Source: Clostridia bacterium
GTDB lineage: Bacteria; Bacillota; Clostridia; Christensenellales; CAG-138
Assembly (NCBI GenBank): GCA_017547885.1
Contig: JAFYOP010000013.1
Span: forward strand, 1-54,644
Direction: 5' to 3'
DNA length: 54,644 bases
Position numbers and translations under genes: made by a program
The notes under the pieces: model-generated
Database searches by the model: none
The model's input: only the letters and a program-made list of their open reading frames with translations
Told to the model about the DNA's origin: nothing
Shown here: piece after piece, positions 33,250 through 40,821 of the stretch
How the letters are laid out: every line of letters starts with the position of its first letter
How positions within the stretch are numbered: position 1 is the first letter of the stretch

Positions 33250-34796
33250 TGGGAAAGGCTGTTGGAAGTGAACGGCTGGGAAGCCTGTATTCCGGCGGCA
33301 AGGTACGCAGACGCCGCGAATGGCGAGGCCTTGGGGACACCCTGTACGATTACAGCCGCTGGCTGAAGATAATGCTCATGCTGCTGAAGTTTATGAGCAA
33401 GCCCGCAAACATAAAGGGCTTTTTCCGCTATCGCTGGATGCTGAACTACCTTGCGGTGCCTATGATGATAGACCGCCATACGGTGGGCTTAAGGGGCAAT
33501 CATCTGAGGATCGCCCATGAGGAATACGACCTTGTGGCAGAGGATGTGGCGCTGCTGCTCACCAATGCCTTCAGGGCGGATAAGCATTGCGGCAATGACA
33601 GGGAGTTCTCCAAAAAGATAGTGGTGCTGGATGAGAACGAGATGTTTGCCATAATGTGCGGCTTCCCCAACCTTAAAAGCGTAAGCTGGGAAACTGCGGC
33701 GGTATACGTTTCGGTGCTGCTGCGGGGCCATGCGGTGCACCATTATCTTGACGTGGTGCAGGAGATGGGCCTTCCCGGAGACGTATGCCCCATGCCGGCT
33801 GCTGAGGCAGGCGTTGTTATAGATGACGACATGCCGGTATTCGGCGCCTGCGCCGTTCAGTGCAATACCACCTGCGACGGCTCCCTCCTTGGCAACGGCA
33901 TACTTGCCCGCAGGTATGAGCAGGAGGGCATTCCCGTGTTCCAGATCGCGGCACCCCTCAGGCATACCGAGGAGGGCGTTCAGGAATACGCCGCACAGGA
34001 AATACGCAACGCCATAAAGTTCATAGAGGACTGCACCGGCGAAAAGTGGAGCTGGGAAGCATACTTTGAAAACATAAAGCGCTTCAACGAGGAGACCCGC
34101 CACAGGGTGGGCTGGATGGAAATGTCCCGCACCGATTACCCTCAGGTGTTCGGCGCAAACCTTGCCCTGTATTCCGAAACCACCTATATGGCCATCGCCG
34201 GCAGGGTGCCCGCCTTTGTTGAGGCGGACAGGCGAATAACAAAGCTTGCGGAGGAATCCTTCAGGCGCAAGGAAATGCTGGTGCCGGAATATCGCCACAG
34301 GGCCATAATATGGGGCGTACAGTCCCAGTTTTATACGGATTTTCTCCCCTGGCTGCAGAACTGCTGGGGCATACTGCCTCTGGTGGATATGCTGAGCCTT
34401 GTATATCTCGATCAGCTTTCCGAAGATGACCCCGAGCAGGCCATATACGATATAGCAAGGCTGTATGAAGAGATGATAATGCGCAATCGCACCCACGGCG
34501 GCTATGAGGTACTGCTGGATGATCTGTGGCGCTATTGCGAGGAATACAATGCGGACATGGTGATACTGTGGGAGCACATAGGCTGCAAGGCCCTCAACGG
34601 CATGCACGGCATGTTTGAAGAGCGCGCAAGGGAGCACGGCATAAAGCTCATCTGGGTAAATCACGACCTTATGGATATGCGAGTTGTGCCCAAGCAGAAC
34701 CTCAGGGATGACGTTAACCGCTACATGCGCTCTGTCCTCAGGGAAGAGCCGCTGGACCCTTCGCTGGAAGTGATAGACGATGCTCAGTCTTGGTAA
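33249..34796 (+). CDS. 2-hydroxyacyl-CoA dehydratase / benzoyl-CoA reductase-like subunit, larger
   Basis: 515 residues. The cluster region FGACAVQCNTTCDGS (Cys201, 205, 209) corresponds to the Fe-S site of the family, and the end HIGCKALNGMHGMFE followed by GIKLIWVNHDLMDMR matches the second and third repeats of the dehydratase fold. It is longer than typical subunits (about 380-480) because of an N-terminal basic extension of about 60 residues. Probably the partner of the preceding subunit in a heterodimer. No dedicated CoA-transferase or acyl-CoA dehydrogenase gene is nearby, unlike in amino-acid fermentation operons. Confidence 0.83.
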   Translation: MGKAVGSERLGSLYSGGKVRRRREWRGLGDTLYDYSRWLKIMLMLLKFMSKPANIKGFFRYRWMLNYLAVPMMIDRHTVGLRGNHLRIAHEEYDLVAEDVALLLTNAFRADKHCGNDREFSKKIVVLDENEMFAIMCGFPNLKSVSWETAAVYVSVLLRGHAVHHYLDVVQEMGLPGDVCPMPAAEAGVVIDDDMPVFGACAVQCNTTCDGSLLGNGILARRYEQEGIPVFQIAAPLRHTEEGVQEYAAQEIRNAIKFIEDCTGEKWSWEAYFENIKRFNEETRHRVGWMEMSRTDYPQVFGANLALYSETTYMAIAGRVPAFVEADRRITKLAEESFRRKEMLVPEYRHRAIIWGVQSQFYTDFLPWLQNCWGILPLVDMLSLVYLDQLSEDDPEQAIYDIARLYEEMIMRNRTHGGYEVLLDDLWRYCEEYNADMVILWEHIGCKALNGMHGMFEERAREHGIKLIWVNHDLMDMRVVPKQNLRDDVNRYMRSVLREEPLDPSLEVIDDAQSW

Positions 34797-34811
34797 AAGG
34801 GGGAAGCTGAT

Positions 34812-35612
34812 ATGAAATACTTTGGCGGATGTGATTCCGGAAGTACATATACAAAGTGCGTAATACTGGACGAAAACGGAAAGATGGTATCCGATGTGAC
34901 GCTGCGCAGCCGCATAAACTCTGTGCTCAGCGCCCAGGATGCGCTGGATCAGGCCATAGCAAAGGTGGATGACCTTAAGGATGCAAAGGAGCTTGCATAC
35001 CTTGTGGGCACCGGCTACGGCAGAAACAAGGTGCCCTTTGCGGATGAAAACATATCCGAAATAAGCTGCCACGCCATGGGCGTGCATGTGGCAGACCCCA
35101 CTGTAAAGGCCATAATCGACATCGGCGGGCAGGACGTAAAGGGAATTGCTGTGGATACCGACGGCACCGTGCTGAATTTCGCAATGAACGACAAATGCGC
35201 CGCAGGCACCGGCCGCTTTTATGAGGCCATGGCAAGGGCCTTTGAAATGGAGCTGCCGGAATTTTCAAGGCTGTCATTGGGCGCAAAGAACGTTATACCC
35301 ATAACCGCCCAGTGCACCGTGTTTGCGGAGAGCGAGGTAATATCCCTGGTTGGCGAAGGCAAGCCCATGGACGAGATAGCCGCGGGCATTCAACTTTCCG
35401 TTGCAAAGCGCTGCTTTACCATGGCAAAGAAGGCAGGCGCTGTGGATAATATCGCCCTTACAGGCGGATGCGCAAAAAACGACGGCCTTAAGGCGGCCAT
35501 TGAAAAGGTGCTGCATCTTAAGGTGATAAACCTGCCCATAGACCCCCAGCTTATGGGTGCGCTGGGCGCCGCGGAGTTTGCCCGCCGCAAGGGCATGAGA
35601 AAGGAAGGGTAA
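34812..35612 (+). CDS. Acyl-CoA dehydratase activase (HgdC-type ATPase)
   Basis: 266 residues of the ASKHA fold. It uses ATP to inject a low-potential electron into the dehydratase/reductase. Nucleotide and cluster motifs are all intact: GCDSGSTYTK (6-15), IIDIGGQDVKG, NDKCAAGTGRF with Cys129 and ITAQCTVFAESEV with Cys168, the two cysteines that share one 4Fe-4S cluster across the homodimer, and ALTGGCAKN. Starts eleven bases after AAGGGGG, right behind the larger subunit. A single activator for the two subunits is the standard arrangement. Confidence 0.93.
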   Translation: MKYFGGCDSGSTYTKCVILDENGKMVSDVTLRSRINSVLSAQDALDQAIAKVDDLKDAKELAYLVGTGYGRNKVPFADENISEISCHAMGVHVADPTVKAIIDIGGQDVKGIAVDTDGTVLNFAMNDKCAAGTGRFYEAMARAFEMELPEFSRLSLGAKNVIPITAQCTVFAESEVISLVGEGKPMDEIAAGIQLSVAKRCFTMAKKAGAVDNIALTGGCAKNDGLKAAIEKVLHLKVINLPIDPQLMGALGAAEFARRKGMRKEG

Positions 35613-35613
35613 T

Positions 35614-35781
35614 ATGGCGCTGCTGATAAAGATAATCCTTATTGTGGCGGCGGTTGCCGTTGGGCTGTTCCTTTTGACCTTTGCCGTATACTTCTTCAAT
35701 CTGGATATGAAGATGATGGCGGCGGTGGAGCCCATGCTTGCAAAGGTATACGACAGGCGCAAAAGGGAACGCAGGATATAA
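35614..35781 (+). CDS. Small single-span membrane protein
   Basis: 55 residues, absent from most gene lists because of size. A hydrophobic helix (about residues 5-28: IILIVAAVAVGLFLLTFAVY) is followed by an amphipathic, basic tail ending KVYDRRKRERRI. ATG 35614 comes one base after the activase stop and has AAGGAAGGG upstream; its stop is two bases before the next start. Tight packing on both sides argues for a real gene. It could tether the complex to the membrane; function unknown. Confidence 0.7.
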   Translation: MALLIKIILIVAAVAVGLFLLTFAVYFFNLDMKMMAAVEPMLAKVYDRRKRERRI

Positions 35782-35783
35782 CC

Positions 35784-36491
35784 ATGAGGCTGTACGAGGA
35801 ATGCCTTAAGGCCCTGGAGGAGCTTACGGAGGGCAGTGCCTGCAGAAGGCTTCGGCAGGATGTGCCATGGCCGGACGGCGGCAAAAACCAGCTTTTGTTC
35901 CGCAACGATACCGCCTTTGAGCTGGGCAGCGGAGCTTTGCCTGCCATGAGCGGCCTGTTTATCACCCAAAGCCCGGACAGCGTGCCCGATGATGAGGTGC
36001 TGCTGTACGGCCCGGATATTGATGAACTTGGCCATGACAGTCCATATGCAAGAATAGCCCTTGTGCGGGTGAGGAAGGATGCCGCCCAAAGCGAGGAAAG
36101 TACATACCGGCTGATGCGAAAGCTGGAATACGCAAGATACCATGTCAACCCCCTTGGATTTATGCTGCGCATATCCTCCTTAAGCTGCCGGGAAAGCGCA
36201 CGCATAGGCAGGGAAGCGCTGAAGAATGGGCTGAACCTTGGGGCGGTAGGGCATATGTTCCTTGAAGAATACCATAAGCATCCCGAGGTGGAGGCGGTAA
36301 AGCTGATATTTATAACAGACCCTGCCTTCCCATATGACAGAGCCGCGGAGCTTATCCGGCGGGGAGAGGACATAACAAAAACGCTGGATCACCTCAGGCA
36401 AAAGGTAAAGATGGACTGCACCGTATGCGGATTAAAGGATATCTGCGCCGAGGTGGAGGAGCTTTGCAAAGAGGATTTTCCCAAAGGATAA
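35784..36491 (+). CDS. Stand-alone acetyl-CoA synthase (CdhC/AcsB) middle-domain-like protein
   Basis: 235 residues. I align it, from memory of Moorella acetyl-CoA synthase, with that enzyme's central domain: TAFELG (PAFELV in ACS), VLLYGPDIDEL (VIGPDIDQI), RIALVRVRKD, a helix around RLMRKLEYARYHVN, LRISSLSCRESARIG (LRVSKDAVAKG), LGAVGHMFLEEYHKHPEVEA and KLIFITD (QVTIFTD), in the same order and spacing. The tail DCTVCGLKDIC...C (Cys212, 215, 221, 228) then resembles the cubane ligands of the A-cluster (CxxC...C...C) but is more compact. The N-terminal CODH-contact domain and the C-terminal CGC nickel site are absent. Likely binds a 4Fe-4S cluster and perhaps CoA. The assignment is a recognition call and needs profile comparison. 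Confidence 0.6.
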   Translation: MRLYEECLKALEELTEGSACRRLRQDVPWPDGGKNQLLFRNDTAFELGSGALPAMSGLFITQSPDSVPDDEVLLYGPDIDELGHDSPYARIALVRVRKDAAQSEESTYRLMRKLEYARYHVNPLGFMLRISSLSCRESARIGREALKNGLNLGAVGHMFLEEYHKHPEVEAVKLIFITDPAFPYDRAAELIRRGEDITKTLDHLRQKVKMDCTVCGLKDICAEVEELCKEDFPKG

Positions 36492-36519
36492 ACCAGAGTA
36501 AATTACAGAGGAGACAATA

Positions 36520-37107
36520 TTGGACAAAAAAGAGATCCAAAAATTTTTTGACGAATGCGCCCCATGGTGGGATGAGCATATCACAACGGACCGCAGCAAG
36601 ATAAGCTGGATACTGGACCGGGCCGGAGTGCGGGAAAACGCCGCAGTGCTGGACGTGGGCTGCGGAACGGGGGTATTGTTTCCCTTTTATATTGCAAGGA
36701 ATGTATCCCGTGTAACGGGGGTGGATATCTCCCCCGAGATGATACGCATCGCATCCGGTAAGGCAAAGGATGAGCGCATACGGCTTATATGCGCGGATGC
36801 GGAAATGCTGCCCCCTTCTGATGTGTGTGACTGCTGTGTGATATACAATGCCTTCCCTCATTTCCCAAACAGGGAGCTGCTTATAGGCAGCCTTGCAAAG
36901 TGGATAAAGCCGGGAGGACGGCTTACCGTTGCCCACGGCATGAGCCTTGAGCAGCTGCACAAGCACCATGCGGGAAGGGCGGAAAGGGTATCCCTTGAGA
37001 TGCTGGCTCCCCAGGAGCTGGCCGCCTGCATGGAGCCCTGGTTCTGCGTTGATACGGCGCTGGCGGATGAAGACAAGTACATAGTTTCCGGGGCGCGAAG
37101 GGCTTAA
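36520..37107 (+). CDS. Class I SAM-dependent methyltransferase
   Basis: 195 residues with the usual Rossmann motifs: VLDVGCGTGVLFPF (SAM-binding motif I), VTGVDISPEMI (acidic motif II), LICADAEMLPP, and IKPGGRLTVAHG. Starts with TTG 36520, six bases after GAGGAG. A CWWDEHI-like N-terminal helix (PWWDEH) is typical of small-molecule methyltransferases. It lies 28 bases after the ACS-like gene, so it belongs to the operon; a methyl-group donor or cofactor modification role beside an ACS-like protein is tempting but unproven. Confidence 0.85.
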   Translation: MDKKEIQKFFDECAPWWDEHITTDRSKISWILDRAGVRENAAVLDVGCGTGVLFPFYIARNVSRVTGVDISPEMIRIASGKAKDERIRLICADAEMLPPSDVCDCCVIYNAFPHFPNRELLIGSLAKWIKPGGRLTVAHGMSLEQLHKHHAGRAERVSLEMLAPQELAACMEPWFCVDTALADEDKYIVSGARRA

Positions 37108-37164
37108 ATAAATCAGATGATCATTGCGGGATGATACCGCAAAGAAAAATAGGGAGGAAGAAAT

Positions 37165-38208
37165 ATGTTATTCCAGATCTACGGAGAAACTGCCGGCTAT
37201 CAGCTGCTGGGCTGGCTGCTGGTTTTTGTGGGGCTTATTCTCATAAACGAATTTGCCCGCAGAACCAAAACGGGCGGTGTGCTGTGCTTTCTGGTGCTGC
37301 CCGCGGCTTTGACCGTTTACTTCATTTCCATCTATGTGGGTGCGGCAAGGGGCGCGGAATGGGCGCTGAATAACTCCACCTACCTTTACATGAACAGCTG
37401 GTTCCACTACGCAAAGCTGTACGCCGCAACTGCGGGCTGCATAGGCTTTATGATGCTCAAATACAAATGGGGCGTGGGCAGGACTGAGTGGTTCAAGGTG
37501 TTCCCCTTTGCCATTGTTGCGGCCAATATACTTATTGCTGTTGCCAGCGACTTTGAGTCTGCCATAAAGGGCGCTCAGGCCATGAAGGAATTCGGAGACC
37601 GCTGGTGGCTTTCCAGCGAAAACGTATGGCTGTACGGCGGCTGGTGGAACTGGCTCAACGGCATTGCGGGCATACTGAATATCTTCTGCATGACCGGCTG
37701 GTGGGGCATTTACGCCTCCGGGGATAAGCGGGATATGCTGTGGCCGGATATGATCTGGCTGTATATCCTGGCATATGACGTATGGAATTTCCAGTATACC
37801 TACCTTAATCTGCCCACCCATGCATGGTACTGCGGCCTTGCGCTGCTGCTTGCCCCCACTGTTGCCAATGGGCTGTGGAACAAGGGCGGCTGGATACAGA
37901 ACCGGGCAAACACCCTTGCGCTGTGGTGCATGTTTGCTCAGGTATTCCCCCTGTTCCAGGATGCCAGCGTGTTTACCACCATACCGGTGCTGTATGCCGA
38001 TGGCTTTATGAACGCCGCTGTGCGTCCCACCTTGGTAAATCCCGTACCTCAGGGCGTGATATCCATACTGTCTATTGGGATCAATGCATTGGTGCTGGCT
38101 ATAATCATAAAGCGCTCCAAAGAGCAAAAGAAGAACCCTTACAAGTGCGAGATATTTACCGACACCAGAGACTTCCGGCTTGCCATGGCAAGGGCGGAAG
38201 CAAAGTAA
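37165..38208 (+). CDS. Polytopic membrane protein (DUF5692-like)
   Basis: 347 residues with about nine to ten hydrophobic helices and many Trp (WWNWLNG, WLYILAYDVWNFQYTYLNLP). I tentatively place it in the DUF5692 family. GGGAGGAAG precedes the ATG at 37165. Conserved-looking aromatic and acidic residues within helices (DMIWLYILAYDVWN) suggest a transporter or membrane enzyme. It is the last gene of the operon and is followed by a terminator. No function can be assigned. Confidence 0.7.
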   Translation: MLFQIYGETAGYQLLGWLLVFVGLILINEFARRTKTGGVLCFLVLPAALTVYFISIYVGAARGAEWALNNSTYLYMNSWFHYAKLYAATAGCIGFMMLKYKWGVGRTEWFKVFPFAIVAANILIAVASDFESAIKGAQAMKEFGDRWWLSSENVWLYGGWWNWLNGIAGILNIFCMTGWWGIYASGDKRDMLWPDMIWLYILAYDVWNFQYTYLNLPTHAWYCGLALLLAPTVANGLWNKGGWIQNRANTLALWCMFAQVFPLFQDASVFTTIPVLYADGFMNAAVRPTLVNPVPQGVISILSIGINALVLAIIIKRSKEQKKNPYKCEIFTDTRDFRLAMARAEAK

Positions 38209-38239
38209 CCGCCGACCCTGCCGGTTTGGGTATTATCAT

Positions 38240-38269
38240 GCCGCCCGTTACGGGCGGCTTTTCTTTTTT
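38240..38269 (+). terminator. Terminator of the hypB-to-membrane-protein operon
   Basis: Stem GCCGCCCG / CGGGCGGC with loop TTA, then TTTTCTTTTTTT. Confidence 0.88.
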
Positions 38270-38318
38270 TGGGGAGCTTTCCGCCGGGGCGGCAGCGGGC
38301 AAATGCGCCGCAAAAGCA

Positions 38319-38352
38319 ATATCGATATAATAAATAAGACTGTTTCGATATC
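38319..38352. promoter_or_regulatory. ATATCGATAT / TTTCGATATC operator-like sites upstream of the PHP gene
   Basis: A perfect 10-base palindrome ATATCGATAT (38319-38328) and TTTCGATATC (38343-38352). The same core appears before the LysR gene (39188-39204), suggesting a shared regulator. Confidence 0.4.
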
Positions 38353-38433
38353 TAAAACATCAATTATGCTATCCTGTATCCCTGATGATACAATCATGGA
38401 GGAATATTTTTAGGAAAGGCAGGGAAAAACCAC

Positions 38434-39090
38434 ATGCTGATGGACCTTCATATGCACGAAAGGCGAAACTCTGCCGATAGCTTTATCTGCCTTGAGGAGA
38501 TGGTTTTCCGCGCCCGGGAGATGGGCCTGGACGGCATATGCATAACCGACCATGATTCCATGGGCCTTGTGGAGTTTGCGGCGGAGTATGCCGGGAAGGA
38601 GAACTTTCCCATTATAGTGGGGGTGGAGTATCTTTCGCTGGGTGGGGATATTACCGCCTTTGGCATAACCGACTTCCCAAGGGGGCGCATACCTGCACAG
38701 GAATTTATAGACATGGTGCACGCACAGGGGGGCGTATGCTCTGCGGCGCATCCCTTCCGCAATAATAATCGGGGCCTTGAGCACAAGCTGGGCATTGTAA
38801 AGGGACTGGACGGAATTGAGGCTTTCAACGGCAGCACGCTGCCTGAGGCAAACGCCATGGCGCTGGGCTACTGTCAGCGCCTTGGCATACAGCCCATCGG
38901 CGTAAGCGACTGCCACGTATACGAAAAGATAGGCCGCTATGCCACGTGGCTGCCTGATGGCATATGGACGGTGGAGGATTTTGTTGCGGCCTTTAAGGAG
39001 GGCTGCTGCTATCCCGTATGGTATGACAACGGCAGATATGTTCCCTGCGCAGAGCCTGTAAAGGGAAGGGCCTATAAAAGGGTCATATAA
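38434..39090 (+). CDS. PHP-domain phosphoesterase
   Basis: 218 residues. PHP metal-binding motifs: DLHMHE near the start, ITDHDSMG, GVEYLS, AAHPFRNN and GVSDCHV. Members hydrolyse phosphoesters such as nucleoside 3',5'-bisphosphates or histidinol phosphate with a three-metal site. This short version resembles the YciV/TrpH-like and generic PHP proteins. The gene stands alone upstream of the LysR gene and shares an upstream CGATAT motif with it. The substrate is unknown. Confidence 0.85.
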   Translation: MLMDLHMHERRNSADSFICLEEMVFRAREMGLDGICITDHDSMGLVEFAAEYAGKENFPIIVGVEYLSLGGDITAFGITDFPRGRIPAQEFIDMVHAQGGVCSAAHPFRNNNRGLEHKLGIVKGLDGIEAFNGSTLPEANAMALGYCQRLGIQPIGVSDCHVYEKIGRYATWLPDGIWTVEDFVAAFKEGCCYPVWYDNGRYVPCAEPVKGRAYKRVI

Positions 39091-39165
39091 AATAAAGCAA
39101 AACGGAATAAGCTAAAGCGGACAGCGGGAGGACGCAAAGGATACAGCCCTGTTGTTTGCGCGCTG

Positions 39166-39204
39166 TCGATAACGATGAATTAGTTATCGATATTTTGAAT
39201 ATCG
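39166..39204. promoter_or_regulatory. Overlapping dyads upstream of the LysR gene
   Basis: TCGATAAC (39166-39173) and GTTATCGA (39183-39190) form a perfect dyad with a nine-base centre. CGATATT / AATATCG (39188-39204) is a second dyad overlapping its right arm. This is the expected place for LysR autoregulation. Confidence 0.5.
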
Positions 39205-39270
39205 AAAATTTGAAAAGGATACGGTATACGCTGTATACTATACACATCAAAGTAAAGGCAGGAACACATA

Positions 39271-40185
39271 TTGGATATCAGCCTGGGACAACTTGAGGCA
39301 TTCGTAAGCGTGGTGGAAAACCGCAGCTTTTCAAAGGCGGGGGAGGAGCTTTTTCTTAGCCAGTCCACCATCAGCAGCCATATTGCAAAGCTTGAGCGGG
39401 CGCTGCAGGTGACCCTTCTTCAGCGGCGGGAAAAGAAAAACGTGGAGCCCACCGAGGAGGGGATGCAGGCATATCGCGCGGCGGTGCAGATACTCAATCA
39501 GGCAAAGGCGCTGGAGGATATGTTCCGAAATGATGCGGCAGATCAGCCAATTATCTCCATAGCTTCCTCCACCGTGCCTTCCAGCTATGTTTTGCCGGAT
39601 ATACTCAACGGCTACAACGCCGCAAAGCCGGAATGCCGTTTCCTTGTGCTGGATGGCGACAGTTCCTTCGCGCTGGACAGGCTGCAGGCGGGGGAGGCCG
39701 TGTTTGCCTTTGTGGGCACCAAGAGCCGCAAGAGCATGGTTTGCTATCATACCGTGTGCCGGGACAGGATGGTATTGATAACCCCCAAGAATTCCGAATA
39801 CATTGAAAAAAAGAAAGCGGGCGTGCTGGGCCGCCAGCTGCTGGACAGGCCCATGATACTGAGGGAAAGCGGCTCCGGAACAAGGCGGGAAACCGACAAC
39901 TACCTTAAATCCATAGGAGTGGACCCTGCAAAGATAACGGTTGCCGCATACATGAACAACATCGAAGGCATAAAGAGCATGGTGGCGGGAGGCGGCGGCG
40001 TGTCCATACTGTCAGAACGGGCGGCGAGGGACTCCATACAGTCGGGCCGCGTGCTGTGCTTTGACCTGGAGGAGGACGGGCCATACCGGGATATATGCAT
40101 AGCCTACCTTAAAAACCGCTGCTTTACCGCGGCGGAGCAGGCCTTTTTGAATTACGTTAAAAAGAGAGAACTCTCCAAAGAATAA
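39271..40185 (+). CDS. LysR-family transcriptional regulator
   Basis: 304 residues. The N-terminal winged helix is classical: LGQLEAFVSVVENRSFSKAG, SQSTISSHIAKLERAL and PTEEGMQAYRAA. The C-terminal effector domain resembles CysB/CysL-type binding folds (ASSTVPSSYVLPDIL, LRESGSGTRRETDN, VAGGGGVSILS). It starts with TTG at 39271 after GGCAGGAA. It lies 30 bases upstream of yedF on the same strand and probably controls the selenium-trait genes; related LysR genes sit in such clusters in other Firmicutes. The effector could be a sulfur or selenium compound, by analogy only. Confidence 0.87.
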   Translation: MDISLGQLEAFVSVVENRSFSKAGEELFLSQSTISSHIAKLERALQVTLLQRREKKNVEPTEEGMQAYRAAVQILNQAKALEDMFRNDAADQPIISIASSTVPSSYVLPDILNGYNAAKPECRFLVLDGDSSFALDRLQAGEAVFAFVGTKSRKSMVCYHTVCRDRMVLITPKNSEYIEKKKAGVLGRQLLDRPMILRESGSGTRRETDNYLKSIGVDPAKITVAAYMNNIEGIKSMVAGGGGVSILSERAARDSIQSGRVLCFDLEEDGPYRDICIAYLKNRCFTAAEQAFLNYVKKRELSKE

Positions 40186-40215
40186 ATAATACCGCACAAT
40201 CAGGAGGAAACAGCA

Positions 40216-40821
40216 ATGGCAAAGATACTGGTAAACGCAGTGGGCGATCAGTGCCCTATTCCCGTAGTTAAGGCCACCAAGGCTCTGGGCGAGGTCACCG
40301 AGGCCGGTACCGTAGAGGTACAGGTAGATAACGAAATAGCAATACAGAACCTTACCCGCCTTGCAGACAGCAAGGGCCTTAAGAGCAAGTCCGAAAAGAT
40401 TAATGATAAGCTTTTCTCCATTACTATGGAAGTGACCGGCCCCGTTGCCGCCGATGGCGGCGAAGCCGTATGCGTGCCCGACAGCCGTGGCGATTTCATC
40501 GTTGCGGTGGACAGCGACGTAATGGGCAAGGGCTCCGATGAGCTGGGCGCTACCCTTATGAAGGGCTTTATCTACGCGGTATCCCAGCTGGAAAAGCTGC
40601 CCAAGGCTATGCTTTTCTATAACGGCGGCGCAAAGCTTACCGTTGAGGGTGCTGTATCCGTTGAGGACCTGAAGAACATGGAAGCTCAGGGCGTAGAGAT
40701 ACTTACCTGCGGCACCTGTCTGAATTTCTACGGCCTTACCGACAAGCTGGCTGTGGGCTCCGTAACCAATATGTACACCATCGTTGAGAAACTTTCCTCC
40801 GCAAGGGTGATCAAGCCGTGA
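40216..40821 (+). CDS. yedF: Selenium-metabolism protein YedF
   Basis: 201 residues: an N-terminal TusA/SirA-like domain with the CPxP motif (Cys13-Pro-Ile-Pro16), then a DsrE-like domain with KGFIYAVSQLEKLP, MLFYNGGAKL and ILTCGTCLNFYG. This two-domain form matches the YedF family linked to selenium-dependent molybdenum hydroxylases, where it is thought to carry or transfer activated selenium. It follows AGGAGG and overlaps the next gene as GTGA. The Cys in CGTC provides a second possible persulfide or perselenide site. Confidence 0.9.
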   Translation: MAKILVNAVGDQCPIPVVKATKALGEVTEAGTVEVQVDNEIAIQNLTRLADSKGLKSKSEKINDKLFSITMEVTGPVAADGGEAVCVPDSRGDFIVAVDSDVMGKGSDELGATLMKGFIYAVSQLEKLPKAMLFYNGGAKLTVEGAVSVEDLKNMEAQGVEILTCGTCLNFYGLTDKLAVGSVTNMYTIVEKLSSARVIKP

